Origin: Lantana camara
Lineage: Eukaryota; Streptophyta; Magnoliopsida; Lamiales; Verbenaceae
Assembly (NCBI GenBank): GCA_037501455.1
Contig: CM074865.1
Coordinates: forward strand, 38,236,501-38,300,500
DNA length: 64,000 bases
Direction: 5' to 3'
The position numbers and the translations under genes are program-made. The first letter of the stretch is position 1. Every line of letters begins with the position of its first letter. The notes beneath the pieces are model-generated. The model saw nothing but the letters and a program-made list of their open reading frames with translations, was not told the origin of the DNA and ran no database searches. This document shows, piece after piece, positions 58,145 to 64,000 of this stretch.

Positions 58145-61100
58145 GTGTTGGAAAAATACGATGAACACTGTGCCGAACGAGCGCGGGCTAGAGGAAGGAG
58201 TCGTTCACGTTCGCGCAGCCCTCGCCACCACCACATCGAATCCAGCGACCGCGGCAAAGGGAAAGCGCCAGAAGTTGAAAATCAACCCTTTGCGGTCATC
58301 CATATGATCGCCGGCGGACCCTCGGGGGGAGATTCTAATACTTCCCGTCGTCGCCACATCCGGAGTTACGATCAACGCTCATCCCTGCCCAAGCCCGTAC
58401 TCACTCTCGACAGCTCTCCACGCTCAAAAGAAGATGAAGTTGTAGGGTTTACGGAGAAAGATCTGGAACACATTGTAACACCCCATGGGATCGGTGAAAC
58501 CTCTGACTGTCCCATGGTGGTTAGTTTAGACGTTCATAACCATGTTGTAAAGAGGGTCTTAAGTGATAGTGAAAGCTCCATGAATGTTTTGCCTTACTCC
58601 ACGTTTCAGAAAATGAACATCACAAACATCCCGCTCGAACCCCTCAGAACAGCCCTCGTTGGCTTTGGAGGTTCCGAGATCGTCCCTCGCGGACAAATTT
58701 GCTTGGCCACCTCTTTCGGTCGCGCCCCACAACGAAAAACTTTAAATGTTCTCTATGTAGTGGTCGAAGTGGACCTTCCATACAACATCATCATTGGGCG
58801 CCCAACCCTCGTCGACTTTAAAGCCGTAATTTCCACCTATCACCAGAAAGTCAAGTTCCCCACCCCCGAGGGTACCGGAGAGGTACTGTGCAATGTTAAG
58901 GAGGCTTGGGAGTGCTACATACTTTCCCTTCGAAGCCATAAGCCCAAGCAACCCACCCAGGCAGGCTCCACCAGAAAGTCAGTTGACTTCCCTAAGTTAG
59001 ACGAAGATGGCCCCGAGCGCAAGAGGGCCAAACTCTACAAGAAGAAGAATAAAAAGAAAACCGTAGGCAAACCTTTAGGCGCGGGAAATTCACCCCTCGG
59101 AGCAGTTGGGGATTCCTCTTCGCAAGACGAGGATCATATACCCTCGGGGGATACTAGTGAGAAAATTACAGGTAAGAAATGAGCGCTCGAACAGCCGAGG
59201 CCTGAGGTGCGGGTAGAACCTACGGAGAGCTTTTTGACCATCGAGTTGGAGCCTAGGAACTGATAAGACTACGCAAATAGGTTCCAGCCTCGAAGGTCCC
59301 TCTCAGATCATGATGATTGAATTTTTGCGGGAAAACATTGATGTCTTTGCTTGGAAAGCCTCCGACCTCACCGGCATAGATCCGAGCATCATTGTCCACA
59401 GGCTGAACGTGGATCCGGCCTTCAAACCTGTAAAACAGAAGAAGAGAGACGTTCATGGGTTCCGGAAGCAGGTCATAGAGGAAGAGGTCAATAAACTGCT
59501 TGACGCTCAGTACATAGAAGAAATCCTATATCCAGAATGGCTGTGCAATGTGGTGCTCGTTCCAAAGAGTGCCAACAAGTGGCGTATGTGCAATGATTTC
59601 ACGGATCTCAACAAGGCATGTCCTAAGGATCCGTACCCACTGCCAAGAATTGATCAGTTGGTGGATTCAACTGCTGGGTGCGAACTTATGAGCATGATGG
59701 ATGCTTTCCAAGGGTATTATCAGATATTTATGGCTCCTGAGGATCGTCCCAGAACTGCGTTCGTAGTCCATATGGGTGTTTATTGCTTCAAGGTTATGCC
59801 CTTTGGGCTCAAAAATGCAGGGGCGACGTACCAACGCCTCGTCAACAGAATGTTCGAGTGTGAAATTGGAAAGTCTATGGAAGTGTATGTGGACGACATT
59901 ATCGTTAAAAGCGAACGCCAGTATTCCCATTGGGAAGACCTCAAACGAGCGTTCGACATCTTGCGTCGCTATGGTATGAAATTGAATCCTTCTAAATGTA
60001 CATTTGGCGTACGAGGTGGCAAGTTTTTGGGATACATGGTCAGTCGACGGGGCATAGAGGCAAACCCAGAGAAGATTAAAGCAATCCTGGACATACCCTC
60101 CCCTCGCAATGTGAGAGAGGTCCAGGTGCTTGTGGGTAAGATCATCTCATTAAACAGGTTCATCTCCCGCTCAGCGGATAGGAATCTGCCCTTCTTTAAA
60201 ATTCTGCGTAACGCTCGCAACTTTACCTGGAGCGAGGACTGTCAGAAAGCTTTGCAGGACATGAAGCATTATCTTTCGAGCGCGCCTTTGTTGGCCAAAC
60301 CTAACCCGGGGGAGAACTTGTTTGTCTATCTGTCAGTTTCCTCAGAAGCAACGAGCGCTGTCCTCGTGGCGGTGCGCGAGCGTAAGCATATGCCGGTGTA
60401 TTATTTAAGCAAGACTCTACAGGGAGCGGAGAAAAGATACTTGGAAATAGAGAAGTTTGCTTTTGCGCTCGTTAATGCCTCTCGAAGGCTAAGGCCTTAT
60501 TTTCAAGCACATTCCATCGTGGTGCTTACAGATCAGCCCCTCAAACAGGTGCTTGCAAAGTTGAACGTTTCAGGGAGATTAATTAAATGGTCAATTGAAC
60601 TTAGTCAGTTCGACATCACCTTCGAGCCTCGCACGGCGATACAGGCTCAGGCTATGGCCGACCTATTGGTGGAACGTTTCAACTTAGAAACCGTGCCCTC
60701 AGCAGAGGATGGTTTATGGCTTCTGCACACAGATGGCACCTCGACCTCACAAGGGGGGGAGCCAGGGTGACCCTCAGGGACCCCCTCGGAGCTGAAGTTG
60801 ACTATGCAATCAAGCTGGCGTTCCAAGTCACCAACAATGAAGCTGAGTATGAGGCCCTCATCCAGGGGCTCAGGATTGCACTCCAAAATGGTGCCACTCG
60901 GGTCACTGCATATGTTGATTCGCAGTTGATCGCGAGTCAAATTGACGGTTCTTATGAGGCCCGAGAAGCCACTATGGTGCAGTATCTGGCGAGCGCTAAG
61001 GAGGTGATAGCTAAGTTCAAAGAATTCCACCTTTTAGAGGTCCCAAGGGCAGAAAACGAGCGTGCTGACGCCCTCTCAAAGTTTGCATCCGCCCTGGACG

Positions 61101-62434
61101 GTTCTTCCGAGCGCGCTGTTACATTTCTTAGAACGGAGGAGCCGCTGATAACTAAAGACAAACCTTCGAAGGAGGTGAATATGATTGACCCCTCCGAGCC
61201 CTGTTGGCTCGATGAAATTATCAGATTCCTCCAGGATGGTACTAGCCCAAGCGACAAAGTTGAGGCTCGAAAAATCAGAAACAAGGCCCCTCGCTTTTCA
61301 TTGGATGTCGAAGGTCGGTTATTCAAGCGGTCCTTCCAGGGCCCACCATTGAGATGTTTGAGACCCTCGCAAGCCAAGGAAGTACTAGAACATGTGCACA
61401 GTGGAAGTTGTGGGAACCACTCGGGCGGTCGTATATTGGCCAAGAAGGTATTAAGGAGTGGGTTTTATTGGCCGTCGGTGTTACAGGACGTCCTCGCCTA
61501 CTCTAAGAAATGTCCCAAATGCCAATTTCACTCCAACACCCCTCAACTGCCAGCTGCCCAGATGATACCTATTGACGTTTCTTGGCCTTTTGACCAGTGG
61601 GGAATTGACATAGTTGGGCCCCTGCCCATGGCGGTCGGGCAGAAGAAATTCGTGATCCTCGCAGTGGATTATTTCACCAAATGGGTAGAGGCTGAGGCGG
61701 TCGCGAAAATAACGTTCAAAGTTGTAAGAGACTTCATTTGGAAGAACATCATTTGCAGGTACGACATCCCGAGGGTAATCATCTCGGATAATGGATCCCA
61801 ATTCATTGCCGCTGACACACGGGATTGGTGCTACGAACTTGGGATCGAGCAACGCTTCACTTCCGTGGGCCACCCTCAGGCCAACGGTCAAGCGGAGGTA
61901 ACTAACCGAACCATACTCCAGCACTTGAGGACGATGCTCGAGAGTAAGAAAGGAGAATGGGCTGAAGAACTTCAAGGTGCCCTGTGGGCATATCGCACCA
62001 CCCCCCGAGCGGCAACAGGGGAAACTCCTTATTCTCTGGTATACGGCTCCGAGGCCATGATACCTGCGGAAATCGCTCAAGAATCCGCACGCGTTGCCTA
62101 TTTCGAGCCTGTAACCAACGAAGCCAACCGAGCCTTCGAATTGGACTTATTAGATGAAAGGAGGAACCTAGCCTAGGCTCGCATCCACAAATACAAGGCG
62201 ACCGTAGCCCACCATTACAACAAGCGTGTCAAAGAAAGAACTTTCCAACTAGGGGACTTGGTTCTTAAAAAAGTTGAAGTCTCTAAGCACGTGGGTAAGT
62301 TGGATCCCAATTGGGAAGGCCCCTTCAAAGTTGTCCAAGTACGAGCAAACAACACCTACTTGTTGGAGACTTTGCAAGGCGAGCGTCTCCCGAGACCATG
62401 GAACGCGTGTAACCTCAGAAGGTTCTACGTGTGA
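58145..62434 (+). pseudogene. Element A pol: protease, RT, RNase H, second RNase H, integrase
   Basis: The frame from 58145 includes protease: DSESS at about 58565 where the family has D-S/T-G-S-S, then YNIIIGRPTLVDF. A stop at 59180 and a frame change near 59260 precede RT (59310-60770: CNDFTDLNKACPKDPYPLP, YVDDIIVKS at about 59888, KFLGYMVSRRGIEANP). The first RNase H is about 60220-60660. A missing G in a seven-G run at 60753-60759 separates it from a second RNase H-like domain (about 60716-61100: NNEAEYEALIQGL, ADALSKFASAL), typical of Tat. Integrase: KCPKCQFH, WGIDIVGPLP, ISDNGSQF and GHPQANGQAE. TAG at 62174 is one further in-frame stop; the frame then ends at 62434. Confidence 0.9.
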
Positions 62435-63579
62435 ATGTCAGTATTTGTAATTCCCCGTTCGCGGCGTGGTATACTTTCTTTTGACAGAAAGCATGTTGTA
62501 ATCATTTCAAAAATTTGAAATATAACAGTAAGTATTTAATTCTTTGTTATGTCATTTATTTGCTTTCCTTTTGGTTAATGATTCGGGCAACCGAAGGCCT
62601 ACTCCGTGTCGAGCATCCTCCACGTCGAACGGCCTAAGTAATGCCCCCAATTGTTTCAAAGCAACGCTATCCGTGTGTTGAGAACCCTCCACGCTGAATA
62701 TTTTGACAATTCATAAGTGTATAAATCCTAAGAATGAGCGTGTCAAAAGGAGGGATGCTAAATGCTTAATTTACGCCAACTGGGTGCTGACCGCGACAGT
62801 TCGTGCTCGTAAACCCCCCGATGACCCTCAGCCTGCTTGGTAAGAGCACGCTCGTAAAATAATGGAACCCAGATCAATCCTTTCGTGGGTCCCTCAGAAC
62901 GACGCAAATCCTACGGTTACGCTCGCTTTAATCCCATACCTAGCAAATCCTACTGTTGGTTTCTAAGTACGTGCAATTCGCTGGAGCGGTCAAGATGGAG
63001 GTGCACGTTGTTCGGCCAATACTTAGTCAAATCCACAGATGTTTCCTAAGTTCAAATTCGAGCCTCACCGAGAATATGGCCAGGGAACCCCCATAGAGAA
63101 TACCCTCGCGCCCATGCTTGCATCTCTCAAGACACTAGACGCTACCAAATTCTAAACTGATGGTGTATTGTGATAAACGACTGGGAACCTTCAAAGAAAA
63201 CACCCTCGAGCGCACACACACCCATCGCAAACACTCAAACAAGAAAGACAGATGTACAAACGTCGAGCGCGATGAAACAATAGAGATCAATATTAAAAAA
63301 CATAAGGAAATTCAGATATGCTGAAGAATTCATAAGGATTAAGTACAGATGTTAAATGTTCATAAGCAGAAAGGGAAATTTAACAAGCATCATTGAGGGG
63401 CAGCAGCTGAAGGATTCTCACTGGGCTTGGTCGTCAGGCTCCGGAAGGGCAGTCGCGAGGGGGACGGGGGCCAACACATTGGCATCAGAAGTTTGGGCCT
63501 CCCCCAAGTTCCTCTTCATCCAGCACTTCCAAGACGGTACCCCCGTCTTCTATTTGAAGGGGCTCGGGGCCCAGGGTAT
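62435..63579 (+). other. 3' noncoding region of element A, possible antisense ORF tail
   Basis: Beyond pol; no 3' LTR seen before the copia LTR at 63580. Two related phrases with CCTCCACG recur near 62610 and 62690. On the minus strand 63579-63485 gives an acidic tail (LGPEPLQIEDGGTVLEV, then LDEEELGGGPNF and a stop), cut by the copia insertion. Extra antisense ORFs between pol and the 3' LTR are known in some Tat-lineage elements, so this may be one; it is short and unproven. Confidence 0.45.
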
Positions 63580-64000
63580 TGTTGGAAAACAGAATCAGAA
63601 AGCAGCGGAATTTAAAAAAAAATTTCCAACAAAAGGACCATGGACTCGCAATCGTGTAACCAAATCCGTAAAGATAGAAAACTTACTTTTCTTTTATTCT
63701 TTCTTGAAGCGTTTCAAGCCACCCAAGAACGCTCTTCTCGCGGCTTGATCCCCTCTCCTTGGTAAAGCTCGAATCTTCAAACTTCTAACTTGAAGTCTCT
63801 AGAGAAAGTCCACCAACTTGATCACAATCTAACTAGTAAGGATGCTAGTTCTCTAGTTAGTGTTTAGGCTTAACCTAGGGTTTAATATAATCTTGGAGAA
63901 AGGAAGGTGTTCAACACATGAACCAAGAATTGTCAATTAGCTCTAAAGGGGAGCATGAGCTCCCCTATATATAGGAAAGGGGAGGGACGGCCGAACCTAG
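63580..64000 (-). repeat. Copia LTR of the copia 1/2 family on the minus strand, cut by the window edge
   Basis: TGTTGGAAAACAGAATCAG is the reverse complement of the LTR 3' end. It continues through the same A-rich region and TATATATAGG promoter, with the start-site palindrome mutated in its centre (GGGGAGCATGAGCTCCCC). The TSD candidate GGTAT (63575-63579) cannot be checked. It could be a solo LTR or the 3' LTR of a full minus-strand element. Confidence 0.9.

Larger units (their letters stand above)
9591..63579 (+). mobile_element. Element A: Tat-like Ty3/gypsy retrotransposon, old, split by the nested insertions
   Basis: The outermost element. Its parts are a 5' LTR remnant (11865 to about 12701), a primer site at 12707, gag from 12801 to 13199, then after the copia 1 nest gag-pol from 56711 to 62434 and a 3' noncoding region to 63579. 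Gag joins cleanly across the nest in the same frame once one AAATC copy is removed. A protein order of gag, protease, RT, RNase H, a second RNase H-like domain and integrase is typical of the Tat lineage. The coding region carries several stops and frameshifts. The left boundary is uncertain: a TG at 9591, 13 bp before the solo LTR, is a candidate only, and the 3' LTR was not seen. Confidence 0.7.

Noticed and set aside
57245..62434. Endogenous pararetrovirus as the source of the RT at the right side
   Set aside because: Gag, a DDE integrase and a second RNase H domain place it in Ty3/gypsy; no movement protein or viral coat motif was seen.

Overview
The window looks like nuclear DNA of a flowering plant, probably a eudicot: one intron-containing gene next to a deep nest of LTR retrotransposons, with AT-rich spacer and no bacterial signals. 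I cannot name the species.

Layout. (1) 1-7745, minus strand: the 5' half (13 GT-AG exons) of an importin-beta-like nuclear transport receptor, SAD2/importin-7/8 type, running off the left edge. (2) 7746-9590: its promoter and AT-rich spacer. (3) 9604-11859: a solo gypsy LTR (TSD CATGA), apparently inserted near the left end of the next element. (4) about 11865-63579: an old, broken Tat-like Ty3/gypsy element (A), split inside gag by a nest of younger elements. (5) from 63580: a copia LTR on the minus strand, cut by the right edge.

The nest, outside in, each level supported by a 5-bp target duplication: copia 1 (13200-56710, TSD AAATC) in A's gag; gypsy B (20369-31795, minus strand, TSD ACATC) in the reverse-transcriptase active-site codons of copia 1; copia 2 (33331-55309, TSD CCTTA) in the 3' LTR of copia 1; gypsy C (42166-52575, TSD TTATC) inside copia 2. 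By-eye LTR divergence fits this order: copia 1 most diverged, then B and copia 2, then C.

Four things stand out. Several retrotransposon families here carry clusters of short palindromes whose two arms change together while loop or core is kept. The copia leader holds at least three hairpin families of this kind, including four copies of a 17-nt loop on four different stems just upstream of gag. The copia 1/copia 2 junction has expanded into a 538-bp tandem array that looks like unequal crossing-over. Copia 2 has a ruined coding region but near-perfect LTRs, primer site and leader, as expected of a non-autonomous element moved by proteins of copia 1-like relatives. Apart from the importin gene, no host gene is seen.
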